DNA of 64,000 nucleotides from Phaeospirillum sp. (GCA_030651575.1 JAUSFB010000044.1:186001-250000), one strand, 5' to 3'; positions 30,220-40,924 are shown, counted from the stretch's first letter. The notes: a model not told the origin generated them from the letters alone. Program-made: numbers and translations.

Positions 30220-33200
30220 TGGCGACCTCGGACAGATAGGGCGCCATCATCGCCAGCAGGCCGTCCACATCGACCGGCTTGGCCATGTAGTCGTCGGCTC
30301 CGGCCTCGATGCATTTGTCGCGGTCGCCGGACATGGCCTTGGCGGTCAGCGCGATGATCGGCAGCTTGGCGAAGCGGGGAAGCTTGCGGATTTCCGCCAT
30401 GGTCTGATAGCCGTCTATGCCCGGCATCATCATATCCATCAAGACCAGATCGATATGATCCTGGCCGTCCAGTTGCCGGAGCGCCTTGGCGCCGTCCTGG
30501 GCGATCAGCACCTTGAGGCCCTTGCCGCGCAGCACCTTGGACAGGGCGAAGGCGTTGCGCATGTCGTCATCGACCACCAGAATCGTCCGGCCGGCGAGGT
30601 GAAGGGGCTTGGATTCGCTTGCCGCCGAAACCGGCGCGGCCTTCTTGCCGAGGCGGGTTTCGACGCTGTGCAGGAACAAGGTGACCTCGTCCAGCAGCCG
30701 CTCGGCCGACCGGGGGCCGCGGATGATGATGCTGTCGGCGAATTCGCCGAGGCGCAGAGTCTGGTCCTGGGACAGCTCCTTGGCGGAATACACGATCAGC
30801 GCCGGCAGGTTCGGATGCTGATCCGCCGCCTGTTCCAGCAGGTCCACTCCGCCCATGTCTGACAGCTGGGGGTCGAGGATGACGCAGTCGAACGGCTGGC
30901 TCCGTAACAGGTCAAGGGCGACTTGCCCGCTGGAGCAGTGGACGAGGTCAAGGTCGAGGTCGCCCAGGGTCGACGTCACGGTCTGCGCGTCGAGACGGTC
31001 GCCATCCACCAACAGCAGCCGGTGGCGGTCGGAAATGGGTGGGGTGGCGGGTGCCGGCGGTGGCGGCACGGCGGTGGGTGCGGTCTGGTCTTGCGGCGCG
31101 GCTCCGGCCTGGACAAGCGGCACCAGTAGGGTAAAGGTGCTGCCCTTGCCGGGGGTGCTGGTCATCAGGACGTCGCCGCCCATCAGGCGGGCCAACTGGC
31201 GCGAGATGGTCAGGCCAAGCCCGGTGCCGCCGAACTGGCGGTTGCTGGCTCCGTCCACCTGCTCGAAGGCGCGAAAGATGCGCTGGCGGTCCGTATCGGC
31301 GATGCCGATGCCGGTATCGGTGACCGACAATGACAGGAATGAGCGGGGATCGTCTTTCAGCTCCGCCGTCGCCATGTCGTTGGCGGTGGGATGGGCCAGC
31401 CGCACCGTCACGCCGCCGCCAAGGGTGAATTTGAGGGCGTTGCCGACCAGATTGTTGATGATCTGGTCCAGCTTGCCGCGATCGCCGCATATCTCGGCGG
31501 GCAGATCGCCGGCGAGTTCGATGGTCAGGGACAACCCCTTATCCGCGGCGATCGGGAGGAAGCGGCGGCGGAGGGCGGCCGTTACGCTGTCCATGAGGAT
31601 CGCGGCGGCAGCGACCCGCATCTTGCCCGCCTCGACCTTGGACAGGTCGAGGATGTCGTTGATCAGGGCCAGCAGGTGAGCGCCGCTTTCGTGGACAACC
31701 GTGGCGGACTCGACCTGATCCGGGGTGAGATTGCCCGGTTCGTTGTCGGCCAGATTCCGGGACAGGATCAGCAGGCTGTTGAGCGGCGTACGCAACTCGT
31801 GGCTCATATTGGCGAGGAATTCCGACTTGTAGCGGCCGGCCTGATCCAGTTCGACGGCGCGGCGGTCGGCCTCGGCGCGGGCGGCCTCCAGCGCGTTGCC
31901 GTTCAGGCGCAATTCCTCGTTGGCGGCCTGCAAGGCCTCCTGCTGCATACGCAACTCTTCCTCGGAGGCGCGCAGTTCCTCGTTCGCCCCTTGCAGCGCC
32001 TCGCTCTGGGACCGGAGTTCCTCTTCCGAGACGTGCAGTTCCTCCGCCTGGGCCTGGGTCTGGGCCAGCAGATCCTGGGTGCGCAGGTTGCGTTCGAGAA
32101 TCTCCAGGTTCAGCGCGAGGACCGGCAGCGCTTCTTCGATCAGCACCAAATGGGCGTCGGAGAAGGTGGTGAACGAGGCCAGCTCGATTACCGCCACCAC
32201 CCGGCCACGAACCGCCATCGGCGCCGCCAGCGCCACCCGAGGGGCGGCATGACCCAGGCCGGAGCCGATATGGATATAGTCGTCGGGCAGATGGTCCAGC
32301 ACGATCATCGTGTCGGAGGCGGCGCATTGTCCCGCCACGCCCTCGCCGGGCAGGAACGGGCGGACCGCGTCGGACCCTCCCCAGTTGCCCATCGCCTCAA
32401 ACCGATCAAAGCCCTCGCGGCGGGCGTGAAGCAGCCCTACTCCCGCTCCCACCAGCGGCGCCAGGGTCGCCAGCGCCGCCGTGGCGAAGGCGGGCACGGT
32501 CTGGCAGGCCTGGACCGCCACTGACAATTGGGCGATGCCGTCCTTGATCCAGCGCTGGTTTTCCAGATTCTGGGCCGCGACCTTGAAGACTTCGACGGCT
32601 CGGGCCATTTCGGCCATTTCGCTGCGGCCGTCACGATTGGGCACCGTGATCGACAACTCGCCGGCCGACAGGCGGCCCATGCAGGCGCGCAGCTGGTCCA
32701 GCGGCCCCACGATGGAGCGGGTGATCAGATAGGACAGCGTCAAGCCAAGGATCGTCATTCCCGCCAGCGTCAGGGTGATGTGGCGGATGGCGGAGCCGCG
32801 TTGCGCCTCCACATGGCCGCTGAATTCCGCTGCCTTGCGGATCGCGAAGCCATAGATCTCCTCCAGGTCGAGTCGCAACGCGGCGTATTGCTCCGCACCC
32901 GATTGACGGCTGATGGCGATGGCTTCATCATGCCGACCGGCGCGGATCAGGAAGACATTGTGCTCGCGGGTGGATTTCCACTGGCTCAGGGAGCGGGACA
33001 AGCGCTCGACAGCGTTCGGGTCACCCAGATATTGCGCCCGGATGATATCCATGTTGCGATGCACCTCGGCATCGGCGGCGGCAACCTGGGCCACCATGCG
33101 TCCGGCCTCGGCCAGAGACGGGGTATGGATCATCGTCAGCATGTCGGCGCGCATGGCGTTGACGTTGCTGCGGACCTGCATCAACGCATTGGTCACCGCG

Positions 33201-33388
33201 AAGGGGTGGGTATAGAGGTCCATGGCCAGATCGGACATGGTCCCGGTGGCGCGGATGGCCATCGCCCCCATCAGAATCGTCAACAGAAGCACGGCGGAAA
33301 AGCTTGCGGTCAGGCGGGTCAGGATGCGGGTGCGGGACGGCTGCAAGGGGCGGGTTCTCCCAGGGGCGAATATAGGCCGGGCGGTCAT
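30209..33388 (-). CDS. Hybrid sensor histidine kinase (4HB-HAMP-GAF-kinase-REC-REC)
   Basis: A 1059-residue membrane kinase. TM1 is at about 28-46, a chemoreceptor-like helical sensor at about 50-195, TM2 at about 203-222, HAMP to about 280 and GAF at about 290-430. A heptad-rich coiled coil at about 440-510 has repeated EELR/EALQ units. HisKA has H530 in NMSHELRTP, HATPase has the LVGNALKF, DTGIGI and GTGLGL boxes, and two receivers have D839 and D985 (VLMDMMMPGIDG). The first receiver departs from consensus (LVDGD, no clear KP). It heads the cluster with CheR, CheB and a REC-PAS-kinase, suggesting methylation-tuned phosphorelay. Confidence 0.92.
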   Translation of the reverse strand: MTARPIFAPGRTRPLQPSRTRILTRLTASFSAVLLLTILMGAMAIRATGTMSDLAMDLYTHPFAVTNALMQVRSNVNAMRADMLTMIHTPSLAEAGRMVAQVAAADAEVHRNMDIIRAQYLGDPNAVERLSRSLSQWKSTREHNVFLIRAGRHDEAIAISRQSGAEQYAALRLDLEEIYGFAIRKAAEFSGHVEAQRGSAIRHITLTLAGMTILGLTLSYLITRSIVGPLDQLRACMGRLSAGELSITVPNRDGRSEMAEMARAVEVFKVAAQNLENQRWIKDGIAQLSVAVQACQTVPAFATAALATLAPLVGAGVGLLHARREGFDRFEAMGNWGGSDAVRPFLPGEGVAGQCAASDTMIVLDHLPDDYIHIGSGLGHAAPRVALAAPMAVRGRVVAVIELASFTTFSDAHLVLIEEALPVLALNLEILERNLRTQDLLAQTQAQAEELHVSEEELRSQSEALQGANEELRASEEELRMQQEALQAANEELRLNGNALEAARAEADRRAVELDQAGRYKSEFLANMSHELRTPLNSLLILSRNLADNEPGNLTPDQVESATVVHESGAHLLALINDILDLSKVEAGKMRVAAAAILMDSVTAALRRRFLPIAADKGLSLTIELAGDLPAEICGDRGKLDQIINNLVGNALKFTLGGGVTVRLAHPTANDMATAELKDDPRSFLSLSVTDTGIGIADTDRQRIFRAFEQVDGASNRQFGGTGLGLTISRQLARLMGGDVLMTSTPGKGSTFTLLVPLVQAGAAPQDQTAPTAVPPPPAPATPPISDRHRLLLVDGDRLDAQTVTSTLGDLDLDLVHCSSGQVALDLLRSQPFDCVILDPQLSDMGGVDLLEQAADQHPNLPALIVYSAKELSQDQTLRLGEFADSIIIRGPRSAERLLDEVTLFLHSVETRLGKKAAPVSAASESKPLHLAGRTILVVDDDMRNAFALSKVLRGKGLKVLIAQDGAKALRQLDGQDHIDLVLMDMMMPGIDGYQTMAEIRKLPRFAKLPIIALTAKAMSGDRDKCIEAGADDYMAKPVDVDGLLAMMAPYLSEVANAR

Positions 33389-33515
33389 GACGCGGCGCTC
33401 CGAGGCGGCATCGTGACATTAATACGGCCCGGTCGCCAGTGTTCGCCCGGGTCTTGGCTTAATCGTCCCTTAACCCCGGACTGATAGAGTCCACATTTCC
33501 ACAGGAACAGAGCCC

Positions 33516-33869
33516 ATGTCTCCGATGTCGCTGTATTTTTCCGAGGGCCTGTCCGATTCTCGTCGACGCCGGCGGATCGGCGACATCCTGGTGACCGTGG
33601 TCTGCCTGATCTGGCTGGGGATTTCGGGGTGGATGTTCTTTGGCGACATGCCGGAAGAAATCTTCGACAACCACACCTCCAAGGCCATGCAAGAGAGAAT
33701 GCGCGCCTGCGAGGGCAGCTTTCAGAAACGCTACGCCTGCAAGCAGCAGCTGTTGCTGAGTGGCGAACGTTGGGGCTTCGCGGTGGCGCTTGACCGTATC
33801 TTGCTGATGTGCGGCCCGCCGATCACCCTTTGGATCGTGTGGTCGGCCATGAAGCGCCGCGAACGATAA
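33516..33869 (+). CDS. Small two-TM membrane protein, unknown function
   Basis: A 117-residue protein with hydrophobic segments at about 24-43 and 88-108 and a charged middle loop containing two cysteines (MRACEGSFQKRYACKQQ). Those cysteines could form a disulfide if the loop is periplasmic. The ATG at 33516 has AGGAAC ahead. It is divergent from the hybrid kinase. I do not recognise the family. Confidence 0.6.
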   Translation: MSPMSLYFSEGLSDSRRRRRIGDILVTVVCLIWLGISGWMFFGDMPEEIFDNHTSKAMQERMRACEGSFQKRYACKQQLLLSGERWGFAVALDRILLMCGPPITLWIVWSAMKRRER

Positions 33870-33949
33870 GTTTTATACCGGTGGTTGCCTGATGGGGCGG
33901 GTTGAGGCAGAGTCTGACCTCTCGCAAACTTGAACCAGAGGTCGGATTC

Positions 33950-34450
33950 ATGGCCACCATCACCCTCAAGGGCAATCCCATCAACACCAATGGCAGCCTG
34001 CCCGCCATTGGCGCCGCCGCGCCCGCCTTTACCCTGACCGGAGTGGATCTGGCCGATGTCGGCCTCGACGCCTTCGCCGGCAAGACCGTCGTGCTGAACA
34101 TTTTCCCCAGCATCGACACCCCCGTCTGCGCCGCCTCGGTCCGCCGTTTCAACGCTGAACTGGACAAGCTGGGCACCGTGGCCGTGTTGTGCGCCTCGGC
34201 CGACCTGCCGTTCGCGCATTCGCGCTTTTGCGGCGCCGAGGGTCTGGAGCGCGTCAAGTCGGTCTCCGACCTGCGCGACAAGGGCTTTGGCGAGCGTTAT
34301 GGCGTCAAGATCGTCAACGGCCCGCTGGCCGGCCTGCTGGCCCGCGCCGTGGTGGTGATCCGGGATGGCAAGGTTGCCTATACCCAACTGGTGCCAGAGA
34401 TCGCCCAGGAGCCCGATTACGAGGCTGCCATCGCCGCCGCCAAGGGCTGA
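33950..34450 (+). CDS. tpx: Thiol peroxidase Tpx
   Basis: A 166-residue atypical 2-Cys peroxiredoxin. The peroxidatic cysteine is C60 in PSIDTPVCAASVRRFN, the resolving cysteine is C94 in FAHSRFCGAEG, and the N terminus ITLKGNPI is typical. The spacing matches E. coli Tpx (61/95). It reduces hydrogen and alkyl peroxides, usually with thioredoxin. The ATG at 33950 is preceded by GAGGT. A strong terminator follows, so it is monocistronic. Confidence 0.96.
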   Translation: MATITLKGNPINTNGSLPAIGAAAPAFTLTGVDLADVGLDAFAGKTVVLNIFPSIDTPVCAASVRRFNAELDKLGTVAVLCASADLPFAHSRFCGAEGLERVKSVSDLRDKGFGERYGVKIVNGPLAGLLARAVVVIRDGKVAYTQLVPEIAQEPDYEAAIAAAKG

Positions 34451-34469
34451 TTCATTGGGGTTATCGGAC

Positions 34470-34504
34470 AGGCCGCGCTTCGCCATGCGAAGCGCGGCCT
34501 TTTT
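34470..34504 (+). terminator. Rho-independent terminator after tpx
   Basis: Perfect 12-base arms GGCCGCGCTTCG and CGAAGCGCGGCC enclose a 5-base loop and are followed by TTTTT. It starts 20 bp after the tpx stop. Confidence 0.93.
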
Positions 34505-34581
34505 CATGCCCATTATTTTGATATCCATCAAAGTATGGCAATGGGATCGCAAGTAATAGAGGCTGTGTCCGGGATGTTGTA

Positions 34582-36412
<1,831 letters not shown>

Positions 36413-36419
36413 GTTCAAG

Positions 36420-36448
36420 GCCTCGCCGGTCGTTCCGATCGGCGAGGC
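36420..36448 (+). terminator. Hairpin after nirS
   Basis: GCCTCGCCG at 36420-36428 pairs with CGGCGAGGC at 36440-36448 with an 11-base loop, just after the nirS stop. The T-run is weak, but the following hairpin can back it up. Confidence 0.7.
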
Positions 36449-36466
36449 CCGTCACGCGCCAAAATA

Positions 36467-36498
36467 AAACGGCCGCCCCGTTGCCAGGGCGGCCGTTT
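36467..36498. terminator. Two-way terminator between nirS and the phasin gene
   Basis: Perfect 12-base arms AAACGGCCGCCC and GGGCGGCCGTTT with an 8-base loop. An A-rich flank on the left gives a U-run for the leftward phasin transcript, and TTT on the right serves the rightward one. Confidence 0.85.
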
Positions 36499-36523
36499 CG
36501 TTGTTCGTCGGCGAAGAAGTGGA

Positions 36524-36961
36524 TTACTTCTTGCCGGCCTTCTGGAACACGTCACGGGCCTCGTCGAGGCTCTGGGTGAAGCGCTTGTTCAGCAGGTCGA
36601 ACGCCTCGGAATTGGCCTTGGTGATCATCTCGGCCAGCTCGCGGGCATTGCCCAGGGCGCGCTCGAAAGCGTCCTTGGCGAACTCGGCCTGCTTGGCGGC
36701 CTTGTCCTGGGGGGAGCCGGGCTCGGCGAAGTCCTTGGCGACCTGGGCGGCCTCGTCCATGGTCTGGCGCAGGATTTCGGCCTGACGCTTCACGACATTC
36801 TGCAAGCCTTCGAAGGCCATCTTGTTGGCCTGGGTCAGGGCCTCGATGTTCTTGCGCTGGCTGGCGACGATGATCTCGACATCCACGCCCGGAACCTTGA
36901 AGTCACCGAGATACTTGCTGACGTCGAAATCGAAAACCTGCTCAGACTGCTTGGCGGCCAT
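36524..36961 (-). CDS. Phasin-family protein
   Basis: A 145-residue, almost wholly helical, alanine- and glutamine-rich protein matching the phasin domain (VEIIVASQRKNIEALTQANKMAFEGLQ, then RQAEILRQTMDEA). Phasins coat polyhydroxyalkanoate granules and are also found on other inclusions. There is no signal peptide or membrane segment. It is monocistronic with a strong terminator downstream. Exact granule association is inferred. Confidence 0.9.
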   Translation of the reverse strand: MAAKQSEQVFDFDVSKYLGDFKVPGVDVEIIVASQRKNIEALTQANKMAFEGLQNVVKRQAEILRQTMDEAAQVAKDFAEPGSPQDKAAKQAEFAKDAFERALGNARELAEMITKANSEAFDLLNKRFTQSLDEARDVFQKAGKK

Positions 36962-37068
36962 GGGGGATTCTCCAACCTAGGGGGGTATATTGCGGTGCGG
37001 CAAAGATAGTCTCGCACATGCGAAGGAGTCAACCCGACTCATTCACCTCTTACGGTATATGCCTTGGA

Positions 37069-37857
37069 TTATCCGGCCAGTTCCTTGCCCCTGCGGGTCG
37101 CGGCGGCGACCGCTTCCGCCAGCAGGCGGCCAAAACCGTCCGTTTCGGCCATCAGGACCGCCAGGGCGGCGGCGGTGGTCCCGCCCGGGCTGGTTACGTT
37201 TTTGCGCAACTGTTCGGCAGCGTCGGCGGACTGGCGCAGCAGCTCTCCGGCCCCCGATACGGTGGCGCGGGCAAGGCGCGCGGCCAGTTCGGGGGGAAGG
37301 CCCTGGGCGACGCCCGCCGCCGCCATGACCTCGGCCAGCAGGAAGACATAGGCCGGGCCGGAGCCGGAGACGGCGGTGACCGCATCCATCAGCGCCTCGT
37401 CCTCGACCCAGCCGACTTCGCCCACCGCTTCCAGCAGCGATTGGCAAAGCGCGCGCCGCGCCGCATCCACCCCGGGGCCGGGGCAGCAGACGGTGATGCC
37501 GCGCCGCACCGCCGCCGGGGTATTGGGCATGGCCCGGATGATGGCGGCGTCCTGGCCGAGATGGGTGCGGAAAAAGTCGATGGGCTTGCCGGCTGCGATG
37601 GATAAAAAGACGGCGCGCTTGAACCGGCCATAGGGCGGCAGCACTTCGGCCATCACCTGCGGCTTGACCGCCAGCACCACCACGTCGGGATCGAAACCGG
37701 CGGGAATGGCGGCCTCGTCCGTCACCACGGTGGCGGGCAGCATCGGGGCCGAGGGCTCGACCACCACCATGTCGGCCGGGGCGATTCCCTGGTCGAGCCA
37801 GCCCGCCAGCATGGCCGAGCCCATCTTGCCGCAGCCGACAAGTAACACCTTGGTCAT
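37069..37857 (-). CDS. proC: Pyrroline-5-carboxylate reductase
   Basis: A 262-residue ProC, the last step of proline synthesis (NAD(P)H-dependent). The N-terminal Rossmann motif VLLVGCGKMGSAML, the VLAVKPQVM strand, AMPNTPAAVRRG and the C-terminal VTSPGGTTAAAL motif are all present. The ATG at 37857 has GGGGAG ahead; the longer frame upstream overlaps the YbjN gene and is not used. It follows the YbjN-like gene by 31 bp and is probably in one operon with it. Confidence 0.95.
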   Translation of the reverse strand: MTKVLLVGCGKMGSAMLAGWLDQGIAPADMVVVEPSAPMLPATVVTDEAAIPAGFDPDVVVLAVKPQVMAEVLPPYGRFKRAVFLSIAAGKPIDFFRTHLGQDAAIIRAMPNTPAAVRRGITVCCPGPGVDAARRALCQSLLEAVGEVGWVEDEALMDAVTAVSGSGPAYVFLLAEVMAAAGVAQGLPPELAARLARATVSGAGELLRQSADAAEQLRKNVTSPGGTTAAALAVLMAETDGFGRLLAEAVAAATRRGKELAG

Positions 37858-37888
37858 GTTGATCTCCCCGTCCCGGCAAAGTGGAGGG

Positions 37889-38395
37889 TCAAGCCTCGCC
37901 GACCGTGTCCAGCAGCGACGCGGCAACCGCGTCGGTGGCGCTCTTGCCGCCCCAGATCACGAACTGGAACGCGGGGTAAAAGCGTTCGCACTCGGTGATG
38001 GCCAGATCGACCAGATCCTCGATCTGTTCGGGGGACAGGCTGACGCCGCCGCGCAGCAGCGACGTGTGGCGGAACATGGGCACCCCTTCCTCGTCCCACA
38101 GGCCGAAATGGCCCAGCCACAGCTTCTCGTTGACGATGGCCAGCAGTTCCCAGATGGGACCGCGCTTGGCGACCGGAACCTTCATGTCGAAGGCGCAGGT
38201 GAAATGCATCGCTCCCATGTCTTCGCGCCAGGCGAAGTACAGCGAGTAATTGCACCATTTGCCAGGAATCTCGGCGGCCAGTTCTTCGTCGTTGCGACGG
38301 TCGAACGCCCAGTCATTGGCGGAGACGATCTGCTCGACCAGATCCACGGGATTGGTAAAGGACTCGTCATCCTGATAAGCGGCGGTCAACGTCAT
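37889..38395 (-). CDS. YbjN-domain protein
   Basis: A 168-residue soluble protein fitting the YbjN (sensory transduction regulator) family, with a two-layer alpha/beta pattern and the stretches YSLYFAWREDMGAMHFTCAFDMKVP and RHTSLLRGGVSLSPEQIEDL. The molecular function of the family is poorly defined; it has a fold shared with type III secretion chaperones. The ATG at 38395 follows a G-rich ribosome site. It precedes proC on the same strand, a pairing common in alphaproteobacteria. Confidence 0.82.
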   Translation of the reverse strand: MTLTAAYQDDESFTNPVDLVEQIVSANDWAFDRRNDEELAAEIPGKWCNYSLYFAWREDMGAMHFTCAFDMKVPVAKRGPIWELLAIVNEKLWLGHFGLWDEEGVPMFRHTSLLRGGVSLSPEQIEDLVDLAITECERFYPAFQFVIWGGKSATDAVAASLLDTVGEA

Positions 38396-38557
38396 GCCTT
38401 GCCCCCTTCTTGGCATGGGAACCGTCTGTCGGCGGGCATACTAAACCTAGGGCCTGCCCGCCAGCATCCGTACAATGGGTAGCCAACCACACGCCACCCC
38501 GGCGGCGCAAGGCAATCTTGGCTTCCGATTCATGGATTCTTGTGGATAACCCGGGGA

Positions 38558-38848
38558 TCAGCCCTTGGGTTTAGCGACGGGTTTGGGTTTGGCCGTCGTC
38601 AGGGCCGCCAGCTGGGCCTCTAGCGCCGCGATCCTGGCTTCCTGCGCCTCCTGCTCCATCCGCGCCTTGGCGGCCATGGCGCGGACGACCTCGAACTCCT
38701 CGCGCGGGACAAGGTCGAGGCTGGAGGTGAAGCGTTCCATCTGCTGACGGATCATGGCCTCCATTTCGGCGCGCAGGCCGGACAAGGCCCCCATGGCGCC
38801 GCTGGCGACACGGGCGAGGTCATCGAAGAACGGGTTCTGGCTCTGCAT
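38558..38848 (-). CDS. ubiK: Ubiquinone accessory factor UbiK (BMFP family)
   Basis: A 96-residue protein: an N-terminal amphipathic helix (NPFFDDLARVASGAMGALSG), then a coiled coil with PREEFEVVRAMAAKAR and repeated ALEAQL, then a Lys/Pro tail. This is the YqiC/UbiK pattern; UbiK supports aerobic ubiquinone synthesis and has membrane-fusing activity. The ATG at 38848 with AAAGAGA ahead is chosen. Upstream in-frame ATGs add ten residues. Confidence 0.85.
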   Translation of the reverse strand: MQSQNPFFDDLARVASGAMGALSGLRAEMEAMIRQQMERFTSSLDLVPREEFEVVRAMAAKARMEQEAQEARIAALEAQLAALTTAKPKPVAKPKG

Positions 38849-38886
38849 GGCAGTCTCTTTCGCGTGGGACGACATCAATATGGCGC

Positions 38887-38914
38887 GCCAAGGGCTGGCG
38901 CGCCAGCCCTTGGC
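38887..38914. repeat. Perfect 28-bp palindrome between cobT and ubiK
   Basis: GCCAAGGGCTGGCG is followed directly by its exact reverse complement, 14 of 14 pairs. It sits 39 bp after the cobT stop and 39 bp before the ubiK start, so it may terminate cobT transcription. There is no T-run, and a protein-binding role is also possible. Confidence 0.75.
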
Positions 38915-38952
38915 TATATTAATTAGTCCTCAAGCGCCGGGTGGGCGCGGGG

Positions 38953-39966
38953 TCAGCCCTTGTCGGTCACGCCTGCCGTGGCGAAGGTGGCCATGCCGGT
39001 ATGGCAGGCGACCGCCGCCCGGAGCAGCCCCACCGCCACCGCCGCTCCCGAACCCTCGCCCAGGCGCATACCCAGGTCCAGCAGCGCCGACTTGCCCAGT
39101 TTATCGATCAGGCGGCGATGGCCCGGCTCCACCGAGACATGCCCGACCATGCAGTGATCAAGCGCGCCGGGCATTTCCAGGGCCAAGGCTGCCACCGCCG
39201 CGGTGGTGACGTAGCCGTCGAGCAACACCGGAACCCGGCGTTGCCGCGCCGCCAGCACCGCTCCGGCCATGGCGGCCAGTTCGCGCCCACCCAGACGGCG
39301 CAGAATCTCCAGCGGCGGCTGGTCGCGATGCAGCGCCACGCCGGCCGCCACCACCTCGATCTTGCGCGCCAGGGCGCCGCCCTCGACGCCGGTGCCGCGT
39401 CCGGTCCAATCCGTCGCCTCGCCGCCGAACAGGCCGCAGGCGACCGCCGCCGCCGAAGTGGTGTTGCCGATGCCCATCTCGCCCACCACCAGCACATCGG
39501 TCTCGGCCGGTACGGAATCCATGCCGGCCACGAAGGCGGCGACGAATTCGGACTCGGACAGGGCCGGACCCTGGGTGAAGTCGGCGGTGGGGTGGTCGAG
39601 ATCAAGCGCGACCACGTCCAGTTCCATGTCGAAGGCGCGGCACAGTTGGTTGATGGCGGCGCCGCCGGCCTGGAAGTTTCCCACCATCTGAACGGTCACC
39701 TCGGCGGGGAAGGCCGAGACTCCCAGCGCCGCAACTCCGTGATTGCCGGCGAAGATGCGGGCGCGGGGGTGTTGCAGGCGGGGCGGGTGGCGGCCCTGCC
39801 AGGTCGACAGCCAAGCCGCGATGTCCTCCAGCCGCCCCAGCGAGCCGGCCGGCTTGGTCAGTTGCGGTTCACGCGCGGCCCAGGCCGCCGCCGCGGTCTG
39901 ATCGCCAGCGGGCAACCGGGCCAAGGCGTCACGGATATGGGATGATCTAGAAATAGTCGAATTCAA
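38953..39966 (-). CDS. cobT: Nicotinate-nucleotide-dimethylbenzimidazole phosphoribosyltransferase CobT
   Basis: A 337-residue CobT, which makes alpha-ribazole phosphate for the lower ligand of cobalamin. Family stretches are LTKPAGSLGRLEDIA, ARIFAGNHGVAALGVSAFP, VGEMGIGNTTSAAA and the C-terminal GMRLGEGSGAAVA with its catalytic Glu. The start is uncertain: the TTG at 39966 has GGGGGA 8 bp ahead and gives the normal length. A GTG at 40035 would extend the frame over the divergent cobS start and has no good ribosome site. Confidence 0.93.
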   Translation of the reverse strand: MNSTISRSSHIRDALARLPAGDQTAAAAWAAREPQLTKPAGSLGRLEDIAAWLSTWQGRHPPRLQHPRARIFAGNHGVAALGVSAFPAEVTVQMVGNFQAGGAAINQLCRAFDMELDVVALDLDHPTADFTQGPALSESEFVAAFVAGMDSVPAETDVLVVGEMGIGNTTSAAAVACGLFGGEATDWTGRGTGVEGGALARKIEVVAAGVALHRDQPPLEILRRLGGRELAAMAGAVLAARQRRVPVLLDGYVTTAAVAALALEMPGALDHCMVGHVSVEPGHRRLIDKLGKSALLDLGMRLGEGSGAAVAVGLLRAAVACHTGMATFATAGVTDKG

Positions 39967-40022
39967 GGAAGGAGTCCCCCAGATGTTGCGGGCCGCGCCG
40001 GCTCGTCCTATAACCGACGATA

Positions 40023-40820
40023 ATGAATGAGTCACCTGCCATGAGACAATCCCCGCTGTCGCCCGCCCCCGGTTGGTGGAGCGACCTTCATCTGTCCACG
40101 TCCTTTCTGACCCGGTTGCCGCTTCCCGATCCGGGGGTGGTGGAGGCGGGCGGATTGGCCTTGGCCATGCGCTGTTTCCCGCTGGTGGGGCTGGGGCTGG
40201 GCCTTATCGCCGGACTGGTCGCCGCTTTGGGGCTGGGGCTGGGGCTGCCGCCGCTGCCGTCGGCGTTGCTGGCGGTTCTGGCCATGGTCCTGCTGACCGG
40301 GGCCTTGCACGAGGATGGCTTGGCCGACTTGGCCGACGGCATGGGGGCGCGCGGCGATCGCGACAAGCGGCTGGAGGTGATGCGCGATTCGCGCACCGGC
40401 GCTTTTGGCGTGCTGGCCTTGCTGTTTTCGGTGGGATTGCGGGCCTCGGCCCTGGCGGCGCTGCCCGGCGGCTGGCGCATGGCGGGGGCATTGATCGCGG
40501 CGGCCGCGTTGTCGCGGGCGATGATCCCGGCGGCGATGCAGGTGATGGCCGCCGTCCGGCCGCAGGGCCTGGGCGCTTCGGCCGGCACCCCCGACGCCTC
40601 CACCGCCGCCACCGCCGCCGGACTCGGCCTTGGCGTGGCGATGCTCGGCCTGGGGTTGGGGGGAGCCCTGGCGGCGGCTGTCGCCGCCCTGCTGGGAAGC
40701 CTCGCCATCGTCGTCCTGGCCCGGAGAACCTTGGGCGGGTATACCGGCGATGTGCTGGGGGCCGTGCAACAGGCGGCCGAAATTGCCATCCTGCTGGCCG
40801 CCGCCATGGTGTGGTCATGA
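40023..40820 (+). CDS. cobS: Adenosylcobinamide-GDP ribazoletransferase CobS
   Basis: A 265-residue membrane protein with about six hydrophobic segments. Signature motifs are TGALHEDGLADLADG with GARGDRDKRLEVM and MRDSRTGAFGVLAL. It joins adenosylcobinamide-GDP and alpha-ribazole in the last step of cobalamin assembly. The ATGs at 40023 and 40041 are both possible and neither has a clear ribosome site. It is divergent from cobT. The DNA is very GC-rich, with runs such as repeated GGGGCTG. A repeat copy begins directly after its stop. Confidence 0.94.
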   Translation: MNESPAMRQSPLSPAPGWWSDLHLSTSFLTRLPLPDPGVVEAGGLALAMRCFPLVGLGLGLIAGLVAALGLGLGLPPLPSALLAVLAMVLLTGALHEDGLADLADGMGARGDRDKRLEVMRDSRTGAFGVLALLFSVGLRASALAALPGGWRMAGALIAAAALSRAMIPAAMQVMAAVRPQGLGASAGTPDASTAATAAGLGLGVAMLGLGLGGALAAAVAALLGSLAIVVLARRTLGGYTGDVLGAVQQAAEIAILLAAAMVWS

Positions 40821-40850
40821 GCGGATGCGCCCGCCCGGCGATTGAGGGAC
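40821..40850 (+). repeat. 30-bp direct repeat, copy 2
   Basis: Begins GCGGATGCGCCCGCCCGGCG immediately after the cobS stop and ends ATTGAGGGAC. It is identical over 30 bp to the copy at 40925-40954 and shares a 23-bp core with 7120-7142. Confidence 0.85.
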
Positions 40851-40924
40851 CACCACACCGCCGCGCCACCCGGTGCGAAGTTGCGGCCAAGGGCCGGCGC
40901 GGCCCATGCCGCGTAGCCAAGGGC

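Noticed and set aside
38953-40820. Cobalamin riboswitch for the cob genes
   Set aside because: cobT and cobS are divergent with almost no space between the starts, and no B12-box-like sequence was seen.
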